Source of the DNA: Flavobacterium sp. N502536
GTDB taxonomy: Bacteria > Bacteroidota > Bacteroidia > Flavobacteriales > Flavobacteriaceae
Reading direction: 5' to 3'
Assembly: GCF_025947345.1 (NCBI RefSeq)
Contig: NZ_CP110011.1
Location: 4,526,001-4,590,000, forward strand
DNA length: 64,000 nucleotides
Shown: positions 25,254 to 34,066 of the stretch, piece after piece
Position numbering within the stretch: position 1 is the first letter of the stretch
Layout of the letters: the number at the start of each line of letters is the position of its first letter
Notes under the pieces: generated by a model
Told to the model about the DNA's origin: nothing
Databases searched by the model: none
What the model saw: the letters and a program-made list of their open reading frames with translations, nothing else
Program-made: the position numbers and the translations under genes

Positions 25254-26687
25254 ATGACAAATCTTGAAAAAATCTATTATGTAAACGCCGGACCGGGCGG
25301 AACATTTCAAAAATCCGGAGACTATTATACTACACCTGCCGATGTCGACAACCTGTTCAAACATCTGGAAGATCACGACATCGAAAGATTGCTCGTTTAT
25401 TTCCATGGCGGACTCGTAAATGAAGCCAGCGGAATGGAAGCGGCTGAAGTTATGCGTACCAATTTCGTTGATGCTCCATCCAAAACACATGCGGTTACCT
25501 TTGTATGGGAAACAGGTCTTTGGGAAATCATAGTCGAAAATCTTAGTGCCAAAAGCTCAGACAATCAATTCCAGAAAGTACTTAATTATGTGATTAAAAT
25601 TGTAGGCAAAAAGCTGGGCGTTGGTGCACGTGGTGGTGGAGTAACACTTGACAACCCGACAATTGAAGCAGAAAAACTAAAAGTTTATCCCTTTGCTCAA
25701 CTAAACAATCAACTCGGAAATAGCCGAAGCGGAAGCGTTATGTTTGATGAAGATGATGAAGAAGGCTTCCTGGCCAGACTTGAACAGGAAAGTAATACCA
25801 TGATCCGCGCAGAAGATGAAATGGCTACAGAAGAAATTGAAGTGGCAGAACCTGATCCCGATGCAGGAGATTCAAGAGGATTATTACTGACGCTAGGGAA
25901 ACTTGTAGCCAAAATTGCGTTTGCAGTGCTGAAACGTTACGCGCAAGAGACCCATCACGATTTTTACCCAACTATTGTAGAAGAAACTTTTAGAAAGATT
26001 TATATCGACCGTGTAGGCAAATGGGGCTGGTCTGAAATGAAAGAAAAGGCCCAAAAAATGTTTGATGATAATCAAGGACGCTCGGGTGACGATTTACATG
26101 CCGGAACCTATTTTCTTTCCTTATTAGAAAAACATTATCAAAAAAGACAAAATGCAGGTAAAAAATTCGCTATCGAACTCGTAGGTCATAGCGCGGGCTC
26201 TATCGCAATTTGTAACATGCTGGCCGCAACATCCGAAAATTTCAAACAATTAAAATACAACAATGTTGTTTTTCTGGCGCCTGCCTGCAGAACCGACCTC
26301 TTTATCGCAAAAGGAATTCCTGCTAAACAGAATGGGGTTTACAAAAAATTCAAGATGTTTACCATGAAGGAAGAGAATGAGAAAAAAGATTACTGCGTTA
26401 AATACCTGTACACCTACTCCCTGCTCTATCTGGTATCAGGCTTGTTCGAAGACGAAACCGATGCAAAGATAATGGGGCTTCATGAGCAGTTTAAGGCTAA
26501 AAAACGTTATGAAAATTTCGCCGAATTGAAAACGATCAATAGCTTTATTATGAGCAATAAGCTGGCACTGTCAGATGATATCACCAATACGGATAACAGC
26601 ATGTGGACCGATTCTTTCCGCCATGGTGATTTTGACAACAACCCTGCCACTCTGAAATCAATCCTTTCAACTATCAATATCGTTTAA
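25254..26687 (+). CDS. Alpha/beta-hydrolase-fold protein, first gene of the caspase operon
   Basis: The protein has 477 residues and no signal peptide. VYFHGGLVNEASG (about 48-60) fits an oxyanion-hole loop, and ELVGHSAGSIAICNML (about 308-323) is a nucleophile elbow GxSxG with the catalytic Ser. VVFLAPACRTDLF then supplies a possible acid, and FRHGDFDN near the C-terminus a possible catalytic His. Between the halves lies an insertion with a striking acidic linker (about 163-208), rich in Asp/Glu and containing DPDAGDSRG. It ends 2 bp before the caspase gene. It could be a lipase, esterase or other hydrolase effector. Cleavage of the linker by the caspase is a hypothesis only. Confidence 0.7.
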   Translation: MTNLEKIYYVNAGPGGTFQKSGDYYTTPADVDNLFKHLEDHDIERLLVYFHGGLVNEASGMEAAEVMRTNFVDAPSKTHAVTFVWETGLWEIIVENLSAKSSDNQFQKVLNYVIKIVGKKLGVGARGGGVTLDNPTIEAEKLKVYPFAQLNNQLGNSRSGSVMFDEDDEEGFLARLEQESNTMIRAEDEMATEEIEVAEPDPDAGDSRGLLLTLGKLVAKIAFAVLKRYAQETHHDFYPTIVEETFRKIYIDRVGKWGWSEMKEKAQKMFDDNQGRSGDDLHAGTYFLSLLEKHYQKRQNAGKKFAIELVGHSAGSIAICNMLAATSENFKQLKYNNVVFLAPACRTDLFIAKGIPAKQNGVYKKFKMFTMKEENEKKDYCVKYLYTYSLLYLVSGLFEDETDAKIMGLHEQFKAKKRYENFAELKTINSFIMSNKLALSDDITNTDNSMWTDSFRHGDFDNNPATLKSILSTINIV

Positions 26688-26689
26688 TT

Positions 26690-27739
26690 ATGGATTATGC
26701 TATTGTAATAGGAATCGACCATTACGAGAAAAAACCATTGTCGGGTGCTGTAGCTGACGCGAAAGCTTTTGCCAATTGGCTGGAAACAAAAGGAGGTGTT
26801 AAAAAAGAAAACCTCAAACTCTTTGTTTCCAACAGCGCAGACCTGCTCGTTAGTGGTCCCGAAATTGACATTGCCATCAACGAAATGAATCGTGTTGCCA
26901 GACCGAAAAATGAAATAAACAGATTGTATTTTTATTTCTCCGGGCATGGTATAGGCGTCACTTTTGAGAATACGGCACTGTGCCTTCGTCTTTGGCCGTC
27001 ACTAATCAACCATTGTATCTCGGGTATGGATTACCGCACCTGGTTTACCAATGCGGGAGCGTTTGATGAGATCCTAATTTTCTTTGATTGCTGCCGTGAA
27101 CATGATACGCTAATTAAAGGGAATTCCCCTATGGGTCCCTGGAATCTTCCGGTGGGTAACCGGAATCCAAAAGTGCTCATTTGTAATTCTACCGCCTACG
27201 GCAAACTGAGTTATGAGGTGACTATTGATCCGGTAATAAACAATCCTTCAGACGGTGGAGCAGCGAACGACGAACAACCAAAAGAATCAGAGTCTGATAA
27301 AAAAAGAGGGGCTTTTACCACTTTCCTTATCGACAGTCTCAATGGTGATGCCGATAGTGATGCAACCGGGCAAATTACGGCAATGAATCTTACGAATCAT
27401 ATTCGGAACAATTTTAAAAGTCATGCCGAAAAATTCAAAAAAATACAGGATGCTTCAGCCGATTTCCTAAATGGCGGAGATCAGATTCTGATTTGCAAAG
27501 TTCCTGTGAGACTGCCAAAATACAATTGCGAAATTACCTTCGAACGAAACTCCAATGTGACCCTCTACGGTCCTAACCTCGAAGAAGTCTGGCACGGTGA
27601 TGTTACCATAGGGCAGGTTTTGCAACTAAAAAGGCTGGCCAAAGGCTTCCATCAGTTAAAAGACAATACTGATACTGCAGCACCACCCAAAACTTTTATC
27701 AATTACTCTCCAAAAACAATCAGTTATGAACGATTCTGA
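26690..27739 (+). CDS. Caspase-family (C14) protease
   Basis: The protein has 349 residues. The N-terminus YAIVIGIDHYEKKPLSGAVADAKAFANWL is the first beta-strand and helix of the caspase fold. RLYFYFSGHGIG carries the catalytic His (residue 86), and ILIFFDCCREHD the catalytic Cys (residue 135, second Cys of DCC, as in metacaspase-type sites). Residues about 145-250 complete the p10-like part. Residues about 262-330 (NCEITFERNSNVTLYGPNLE...) form a separate beta-rich domain. The gene starts 2 bp after the hydrolase gene, and its last 14 bp overlap the next gene. Bacterial caspases act in defence or programmed death by cleaving partner proteins; the partner here is unknown. Confidence 0.88.
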   Translation: MDYAIVIGIDHYEKKPLSGAVADAKAFANWLETKGGVKKENLKLFVSNSADLLVSGPEIDIAINEMNRVARPKNEINRLYFYFSGHGIGVTFENTALCLRLWPSLINHCISGMDYRTWFTNAGAFDEILIFFDCCREHDTLIKGNSPMGPWNLPVGNRNPKVLICNSTAYGKLSYEVTIDPVINNPSDGGAANDEQPKESESDKKRGAFTTFLIDSLNGDADSDATGQITAMNLTNHIRNNFKSHAEKFKKIQDASADFLNGGDQILICKVPVRLPKYNCEITFERNSNVTLYGPNLEEVWHGDVTIGQVLQLKRLAKGFHQLKDNTDTAAPPKTFINYSPKTISYERF

Positions 27740-29129
27740 TCCTAAATATTCCATTCATATTTCTTTCAGACAACCTCTGGAAGGGCTGCAACTTGTACTT
27801 GTTGATGGCACACTGAACAAAATTGTAGAGGAAGAGACCCAAAAACTTGAACTTTCACTGCTAAAAGGAATCTACCAATTAAAAGCTTCTTTTATAGACT
27901 ATTTTGAGGAATACTTTCTGACTGTAAGCCAGGATGAGCATTTCGTTTTGGATTACCATTACCCAATGACTTCTCCCAGTATGGAATTTGCAACAACGCA
28001 TGAGTATTTTTCGAACCCTGCTGAAACGTGGAGTCGAAAATGTACATCAAGTGACAATAATAAGATTCCTAATTTCTTTTTCTTTGCTGCGGCCTATGAC
28101 AGGGATTTTCCAAATAAAGAGCAAACCGTTATAGAGCTGCTGACGAGCTTTTCTCTATTTGATCCTAACGGTAAACTATATATTCGTTTCAGGGATAAAA
28201 ACTCGTTTATCGATCCGGATGCTTCCGTACTGGTTTTTTCTGCCCGACTCAAAAAAGGGATGTATTTCCTTCAATATGAAAAAGAAAAGGAACGCAGAAT
28301 TTTTCCCTTTTATATCTATGACCGGTTTCAAACCCAGTTTTTGCTGCGCTACAAACAAACTCCCGATTTTTCGAACAGTTTTTTCTACTATGACAATAAA
28401 TTTGGATTTAACAGAACGGACGACAAATACTTGTTACTGGACAAAATTCAATATGTTTATAAAGACTACAGCAATTATAAACTGCTGACTCCTTCGGATC
28501 GCTCTGCTATAAAAGCCCATCCCTATCTGGTCGCCCTTTTGCATGTTCTTCATCTGGTTACGGAAAACGAACAGGACAGTTTAGAATTTGCCAATGTACC
28601 AATATTATACCTTCCCGACATTGCATTACTCACAGCCTTAAAAGACAGCAAGCAGCAGATCAATTCAGATCAATTACCAATCGTCTCGGCGATAATGGCC
28701 AAATGTATGGTAACTGCCGGAAAAAAAATGGAATTCAGACCCGGGTCTATAATGGATCGTGTGCTGGACAGTCTGAGTTTTGATATCTTCTGGAACAATT
28801 TTTCAGCGGTAGAAGACCTCTTAATTATGGAAAAACTGTACAATGAGCTGCTGGATAAATCAAAAATTTTCAGTAAAAATATCAAAAGAAAAGCGACACA
28901 AATCCTTGCGAATTCAATCGCACCCGAATTGCTAAAAGAGGAGCGTCTCAACACGCTATTGGGAAATAACCCCATTGACACGCCGGAAAGTGATCTCAAA
29001 TTTATAGAAGCTATTAAGAGTGTAGGCGACGTATCGAAGATCTCCAATAAACTCAATCTCCCTCCTACAACTATTCTTCGCAACTATGAAAAGTATGATG
29101 ATATCTACAAAAAAATGAATCTCAAATAA
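27726..29129 (+). CDS. Uncharacterised third gene of the caspase operon
   Basis: I do not recognise this 467-residue protein. Residues about 8-80 (SIHISFRQPLEGLQLVLVDG...GIYQLKASF) look like a beta-sandwich that may resemble the extra C-terminal domain of the caspase encoded before it. The middle (about 80-250) is aromatic and beta-rich, and residues about 250-467 are helical. Near the end, DVSKISNKLNLPPTTILRNYEKYD has a helix-turn-helix-like cadence. The start overlaps the caspase gene by 14 bp, so the products are probably made together. It may be the sensor, adaptor or scaffold of the system. No enzyme motif is visible. Confidence 0.7.
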   Translation: MNDSDPKYSIHISFRQPLEGLQLVLVDGTLNKIVEEETQKLELSLLKGIYQLKASFIDYFEEYFLTVSQDEHFVLDYHYPMTSPSMEFATTHEYFSNPAETWSRKCTSSDNNKIPNFFFFAAAYDRDFPNKEQTVIELLTSFSLFDPNGKLYIRFRDKNSFIDPDASVLVFSARLKKGMYFLQYEKEKERRIFPFYIYDRFQTQFLLRYKQTPDFSNSFFYYDNKFGFNRTDDKYLLLDKIQYVYKDYSNYKLLTPSDRSAIKAHPYLVALLHVLHLVTENEQDSLEFANVPILYLPDIALLTALKDSKQQINSDQLPIVSAIMAKCMVTAGKKMEFRPGSIMDRVLDSLSFDIFWNNFSAVEDLLIMEKLYNELLDKSKIFSKNIKRKATQILANSIAPELLKEERLNTLLGNNPIDTPESDLKFIEAIKSVGDVSKISNKLNLPPTTILRNYEKYDDIYKKMNLK

Positions 29130-29154
29130 TCTAAAGTAAAAAACTAATTTACCC

Positions 29155-29205
29155 CATAGAAACATAGGATGTTTTTTGAAAATACTCTATGTTTCTATGT
29201 TTTAA
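29155..29205. terminator. Terminator between the caspase operon and the convergent membrane gene
   Basis: A 13-bp perfect stem (29155-29167 with 29187-29199) with a 19-nt loop, followed by TTTT. Confidence 0.75.
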
Positions 29206-29217
29206 GATAACTCACAA

Positions 29218-29664
29218 TCATACAGCTTTAATACCATTATAAATTGCGATAAAGAAAAAAATCACCCCCAATCCAAAAGAAAATTCGCTGAGAATTAAGA
29301 AGATTCTCGAAAACAGTAATGTTCGATGCAAACCCTTTTTTTGTTTACTCGCTTTAGCCGCATTTCCATTGTTCTGAGCGCGCAATAAACAAATATACCA
29401 ACTCATTGCGTCTGTGGCAAAATACCTGTGACACAGACAAGCGCCTGAACAAATAACAAAAAATACTAAGGCTACAATAAATTCAGAGTAATCTAATTTA
29501 GGAGCTAATCCTTCATTTTTTATTTTCGCAACGAAAAGTGCACCAAACCCTGCAATGGCCAATAAAGAAAGCCGAAGCAACTCAGCGGTAAATTTGATAT
29601 AATTTTCAGAAATTATAAAGTCAGCCTGATAATCTGCTTCGTCAACTGTGTAAGGTGTTGCCAT
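29218..29664 (-). CDS. Small uncharacterised membrane protein
   Basis: The protein has 148 residues with three hydrophobic helices: about 28-46 (LLRLSLLAIAGFGALFV), 63-82 (FIVALVFFVICSGACLCHRY) and 118-142 (ILSEFSFGLGVIFFFIAIY). A basic loop, AAKASKQKKGLHRT, separates the last two. No family is recognised. It faces the caspase operon across a terminator. It may be unrelated, or it may be a membrane component of the same system; small multi-helix membrane proteins are common effectors in conflict systems, but nothing in the sequence proves this. Confidence 0.6.
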   Translation of the reverse strand: MATPYTVDEADYQADFIISENYIKFTAELLRLSLLAIAGFGALFVAKIKNEGLAPKLDYSEFIVALVFFVICSGACLCHRYFATDAMSWYICLLRAQNNGNAAKASKQKKGLHRTLLFSRIFLILSEFSFGLGVIFFFIAIYNGIKAV

Positions 29665-29993
29665 GATATGTAACGGTTAATTGGTTAATGCCTTGCTATC
29701 AAGACTGGAATTCATAACTAAAAAAGCTCCTCAAATATACCAATCCTAAAAACATAAAAATCAAGTGTTTCTACTTGATTTTCGTAACCTAAAAAAATCA
29801 AGGAAATTATTTACTAATTACGGTTTTCCTTTTTATTCTTCCATATATATTCAATATTTTAGCATGAAACCCAAATCTAGTTTCATCGGATTTCAATAAC
29901 GCAAAAATAAAAAGGCTTGCAGTTCTTTTTTCTTAAGAAATGATCCCTTAATCAATAAGAATTTAATCTTTATAATAAAAAACAATACAGTTT
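29665..29993. other. 329-bp stretch without a gene
   Basis: AT-rich. ATCAAGTGTTTCTACTTGAT (about 29760-29779) is a perfect 8-bp inverted repeat around a TTTC centre. Nothing else was recognised. Confidence 0.45.
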
Positions 29994-30470
29994 ATGAACT
30001 TTTTAGTTATTTCAGGCGCACCCAAAACGGGTAAAACAACTTCAATCAATATTATTGCAGAATGGTTGACCACTGGTCTTACAGCGGATATAAACGGAAA
30101 TCCATTTCCTTCTTTTTTGCCAAATTCTGAGGAAGAATACAATGACTTTTCTATTGTCATTCACCGACTTGGAAAAAAGATTATTATTCACTCTGCCACA
30201 GACGATAAAAAATGTATGAATGGTTTGATCAAAAAATTAAAACAGAATTCAGATGCCGATGTTGTTATAACCTCTTGCAGAGATATTGATTGGCAAAGAG
30301 ATTATTTTACTGCTCGCATCAAACCTTTTGCGACTTTCTTTTTAGAGTCTCCTTTAGGTAAAATTCCCCGAAAAAATGAAGAGAGACTTGCTGCTGCTAA
30401 AAAGTGGCACAAAGAAACGTTACTTCTTCTACACCAACATATTCTATCAAATACCCCATATCATTTATAG
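29994..30470 (+). CDS. P-loop NTPase-like small protein
   Basis: The protein has 158 residues and opens MNFLVISGAPKTGKTTSINI, a Walker A motif (GxxxxGKT) right after the first beta-strand, as in small kinase-like and ATPase folds. ADVVITSCRDIDW may hold the Walker B region. The C-terminal part has no recognised lid or base-recognition motif. The short length suggests a nucleotide-binding regulator or a minimal kinase rather than a full AAA+ protein. The next gene starts 57 bp downstream on the same strand. No function is assigned. Confidence 0.6.
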   Translation: MNFLVISGAPKTGKTTSINIIAEWLTTGLTADINGNPFPSFLPNSEEEYNDFSIVIHRLGKKIIIHSATDDKKCMNGLIKKLKQNSDADVVITSCRDIDWQRDYFTARIKPFATFFLESPLGKIPRKNEERLAAAKKWHKETLLLLHQHILSNTPYHL

Positions 30471-30527
30471 TTTCTGCACTTGTCAAAACTGGTATAACCA
30501 CTATATATAATTTAACATAAGACCCTT

Positions 30528-30950
30528 ATGAAAATTGAAGAGCTTAGAATTGGAAGTATCGTAGTAAACAGTACTACTGATAAAATCATCAGAGTTAAAG
30601 GCATCTCCGATGATGGCTTTATAACCGTAAGAAAAGATGCATTGTCTGATGAAAATATCGATATTGAAAATATAATACCACTTTATATAAATGATCCTAT
30701 GCTCGGACAAATCGTCGATCATAGGGTTATTACGAAAGCCCCCCGCAAAAAAAACATTTATTATTTCCCAAATCAAACAGCAACCTTTTTCCTTGTCAAA
30801 CTTAAAGAATCTAATTTTGTAATTGGAATGATTGATGTGAAATTACCTGAAAAATATAGAAGACTTACAAAATCTTTCAGTGAATATCATAAGCTACAAA
30901 ATGCACATAAAACAATTTTCGATACTGAACTTCCTTGGTTGAACATTTAA
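30528..30950 (+). CDS. Uncharacterised 140-residue protein
   Basis: The protein has no signal peptide or membrane helix. The N-terminal half (MKIEELRIGSIVVNSTTDKIIRVKGI...) reads as beta-strands, like a small barrel; the second half has APRKKNIYYF...ATFFLVKLKESNFVIGM. Proteins of this size and style, starting with KIEELRIGS-V, occur in Bacteroidota genomes as stand-alone hypothetical proteins or immunity-like partners. It lies between the P-loop gene and a TPR gene. No function is assigned. Confidence 0.5.
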   Translation: MKIEELRIGSIVVNSTTDKIIRVKGISDDGFITVRKDALSDENIDIENIIPLYINDPMLGQIVDHRVITKAPRKKNIYYFPNQTATFFLVKLKESNFVIGMIDVKLPEKYRRLTKSFSEYHKLQNAHKTIFDTELPWLNI

Positions 30951-31002
30951 AAATTGAAAAAGCATATAATTGCTTCTAAGAAATTTAGCAAAAATAAAAT
31001 CT

Positions 31003-31857
31003 ATGACTAGTAAAATAATCGAACCGATAGTACAACAATATAATGAGAATAATTGGGAATTTATTTACCCTTCATCTATTGATAATGAAAAAATAAGTGA
31101 TGAATTTTGGCATGCAGTAAAACTTTTAGACAATGATGATCAAATGGCCGAAAAGGTTTTTAAAAAACTGATTACAAAACATCCATACTATATCGATGCA
31201 TACAATCACTTAAGTATATCTTTCAGAAATCAGGGGAAAAAGTTTGAAAGTTTCTTAACGGCTGAAAAATCATTTAATTTAGGTAAGAATTGTTTGCCAA
31301 AATCCTTCAATTTAAAAAAAGACAAGTTGCCTTGGTCTAATATAAATAATCGCCCTTTTTTAAGAGCTTGCCAATCTTTTGGATTAGAATGTCAATATCA
31401 TCAAAATTATTCTCAAGCAATCGAAATATATAAACTTAATTTAGCTTTAAATGAAAATGATAACCAAGGAATTCGATATTTATTACTTGAAACATTATTT
31501 GCGGCAAAAGATTATAAACAAGCTCAACAATTACTAAATAAGTATTCTGATGATTTTTCAATAGAATTCAAATTTGGTTTAGTTGCGATAAGTATTCTGC
31601 AAGATAATTATAAACGAGCGGATAAATATTTAGAGGAAGCAATACAAACAAATAAGTTCTTTATAGAAGAAGTTATTAAAGACAGACATTTAAAGCCTTC
31701 CCCATTTAGAATTCCAGGTATGCCAAACTTCGATGCCGGTATTCCAGACCGTTCTATTCAGCAAGCATTCGAATACTGGGAAAGGAATAAACAATTATAT
31801 AAGACAAATAAAATAATTGACTATATTAAAGCTAGACAAAAACTAACTCTCAAATAA
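31003..31857 (+). CDS. TPR-repeat protein of unknown function
   Basis: The protein has 284 residues from the ATG at 31003 (MTSKIIEPIVQQYNENNW); an upstream TTG at 30970 is less likely. Helical repeats include AEKVFKKLITKHPYYIDAYN and HQNYSQAIEIYKLNLALNEND, with the tetratricopeptide spacing and the Ala/Tyr/Pro positions of TPR motifs. The C-terminus IPGMPNFDAGIPDRSIQQAFEYWERN is distinctive and not a TPR. Such proteins are scaffolds for protein-protein contact. It is 52 bp behind the preceding gene and could be cotranscribed. Confidence 0.7.
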   Translation: MTSKIIEPIVQQYNENNWEFIYPSSIDNEKISDEFWHAVKLLDNDDQMAEKVFKKLITKHPYYIDAYNHLSISFRNQGKKFESFLTAEKSFNLGKNCLPKSFNLKKDKLPWSNINNRPFLRACQSFGLECQYHQNYSQAIEIYKLNLALNENDNQGIRYLLLETLFAAKDYKQAQQLLNKYSDDFSIEFKFGLVAISILQDNYKRADKYLEEAIQTNKFFIEEVIKDRHLKPSPFRIPGMPNFDAGIPDRSIQQAFEYWERNKQLYKTNKIIDYIKARQKLTLK

Positions 31858-31890
31858 CTCATTTTATTCCCATTACAATCAATCTATTAC

Positions 31891-31927
31891 AAAATAAAAC
31901 AACAACCCGAGGTTGTTGTTTTATTTT
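31891..31927. terminator. Bidirectional terminator between convergent genes
   Basis: A perfect 17-bp stem (31891-31907 with 31911-31927) with a 3-nt loop (CGA), A-rich on one side and T-rich on the other. Confidence 0.9.
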
Positions 31928-31932
31928 CTTGT

Positions 31933-33489
31933 TTACTCTTTTTTATAAGGACATTCTGAAGCGGGCCCTGATGATGCCGATGATCCGGCTTTATAAGTAC
32001 CCGGGAATTGTTCCTCGATTAAACGTTTTTGTTCAGGGGAAACATCTTCCATTTTACGAAGTGTATTCACTTGAATGTGCGGCCAGCTTGTGGTACCTCC
32101 GTCGTCTCCGAAATCAAATTCGAAAAATATAACCTGCTCGTATTGCAACTGAAGAATTTCTTTATCATTTTCAAAAATTGTTTCTAACCACATTCTCATG
32201 TTCATTTCGACCGTAGGAACAAAACGATTTACAAACGGAACATTTAATATCCCTCCTTGTGCTCCTGTTTTATTTTTGGACGACAATTCGAGCAATACAT
32301 GGTTTCTTACGTCTTCACCTTTCAACGTATCACGAAGGCGTAAATCTGGCCGTACCGAATAAGGATATAAATGATGCGCTAATATTCGTTGAGTATAAAT
32401 TTTATTCTCGCCTTCATCGTTTTTATCATCCAATGTCTCAAATACCCAAGGTGGTGGCGGTGCATCAAGATTTATAGGCTCATTGCTCGTATCTGCTCCT
32501 CCCATTGTTTGCGAAATAGCAAGATGTTTATAGTCCCAGGCCGCAAACCCTTCCGCGTACTTTGGAGCACCATTAATCAAATAACCTGATTTATTTGGCT
32601 TTAAATCTCCCAGCAATGTAATTGTACTTCCATGTGGAATTACGCCACTTCGGGAAATCGAGTAATCAGGTATAAAGTAAGGTCCGGTTTGGCCCGCTCC
32701 CGCTTTTAGTTCTTTAGAAGCGATAATCTCATAATACTTACGTCCGTTTAAGTTTTCGAGTGTTACATATTCTTTATTGCCCTGATCGTCCTTGATTAGA
32801 AAAAGGGTTTCGTCCTGATATCCGCTTTTGTATAAATCTTTGTGCGGGTTATTTGGCGATACTGCATGTACACCGCGGTCTTCTTTAATCGTTTTATCCG
32901 TTGCCGCATAATTAAAGATATCACTCAACCATAAATACATACCATTCTCTTCGTGAATTGGGGTATATAATAAAGAATCCTGCCCAGGTATGCTGTTTAC
33001 ACTTTTAATACTTTGCTCGTATTTTACTGCTCCACAAAACTGCTCATTTGCTCCTCCACGGTTGCGAACGCCTCCGGGTACCAGGTTAAAAGTCAGTTTT
33101 TCGATATATTCTTCACATTCAAAGCTGTATTTTCCCGGAATGGTTCCTGCACCTGTACCAGGCGAAGGCATGATGGTGGTATGAATACCGCTGCCTACTA
33201 ATTTTTTCTGAGACTGGTTGTCATTGTTATTGTTGTAGCTTACCCAGGTGCCTTCTAATACTCTTAAAATACCGTAATCTACATTTTTTACAATGGTTTG
33301 AAGGTTCTCTTCATAAAAAGGTCGGATAGGATCTTCAATCAGAACTTTTTGATACTTGGACAGCAGCTTGTGTAATATTCCTTCTTCTTCCTGAAGAGCT
33401 TCAAATACCGCTTCATTTGCCTTTTGAGCAAAATCAGCCGTGAGCTGATTTAAATTTCCTCCTTCTTCGAGGTCTTTGCGTTTTAACAT
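31933..33489 (-). CDS. Large uncharacterised protein, possibly calycin-like
   Basis: The protein has 518 residues and no signal peptide. Two regions look like repeats of a beta-barrel type: GILRVLEGTWVSYNN...GSGIHTTIMPSPGTG (about 75-115) and the part with YSISRSGVIPHGSTITLLGDL (about 270-300). Gly- and Pro-rich NLVPGGVRNRGGANEQFCGAV follows the first. The GTW-start and IMPSPG signature recalls lipocalin/heme-binding-like families, but I cannot confirm this. HHLYPYSVRPDLRLRDTL and EFDFGDDGGTTSWPHIQVNTL mark the C-terminal third. It stands alone. No function is assigned. Confidence 0.6.
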   Translation of the reverse strand: MLKRKDLEEGGNLNQLTADFAQKANEAVFEALQEEEGILHKLLSKYQKVLIEDPIRPFYEENLQTIVKNVDYGILRVLEGTWVSYNNNNDNQSQKKLVGSGIHTTIMPSPGTGAGTIPGKYSFECEEYIEKLTFNLVPGGVRNRGGANEQFCGAVKYEQSIKSVNSIPGQDSLLYTPIHEENGMYLWLSDIFNYAATDKTIKEDRGVHAVSPNNPHKDLYKSGYQDETLFLIKDDQGNKEYVTLENLNGRKYYEIIASKELKAGAGQTGPYFIPDYSISRSGVIPHGSTITLLGDLKPNKSGYLINGAPKYAEGFAAWDYKHLAISQTMGGADTSNEPINLDAPPPPWVFETLDDKNDEGENKIYTQRILAHHLYPYSVRPDLRLRDTLKGEDVRNHVLLELSSKNKTGAQGGILNVPFVNRFVPTVEMNMRMWLETIFENDKEILQLQYEQVIFFEFDFGDDGGTTSWPHIQVNTLRKMEDVSPEQKRLIEEQFPGTYKAGSSASSGPASECPYKKE

Positions 33490-34066
33490 AATATTCTTTT
33501 TTTAGCGTTAATAAGTTGTGTATTCAAAAATCCGCCTCTCATTCTCCTTCCCGCTCAAAGCTTTTTATTCCTGTAAAAACCCTTTCAAACCCATCTTTTT
33601 TTTGATGCAAAATACGGGGCAATTTACTGTTCGATCAATACCAAATCATCCTGTTCAAAAGGTGTTCAGAGCGATTTCTAAGACTCTAAATCTTTATCAG
33701 TTAATTTCTTACAAGATTGTAAAGTAACCTAATTTATAGCGATTGAAGACAAGTAGTAATACCTGTTTTGTGGGTAAAAAACATAGAAATAATAGAACAT
33801 CAATCTTATCGTAGTACTAGAAGAATTACTCTAGTAAAGGCAAAGGAATTACCCAATCCTTCCAAATGTAGCAGCTCTATAAATCAGATACTACAAATAA
33901 AGATTCTTTTATTACACTAACATTCAGTCAAATAAAAAGAACAGTAACTTTATTCGATTTCAGTTAGCTCTTATTAATTTGTTCGTTTATCGTTCATCTT
34001 TTTAAAGTATTTGACATTGGACTTTTATCAAAATAGAATCACCTTAAAAATCGAAAAAACATAAAA
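33490..34066. other. 577-bp intergenic stretch
   Basis: No gene or strong hairpin seen. It should contain the promoters of the divergent flanking genes; no convincing -33/-7 pair was found. Confidence 0.4.
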
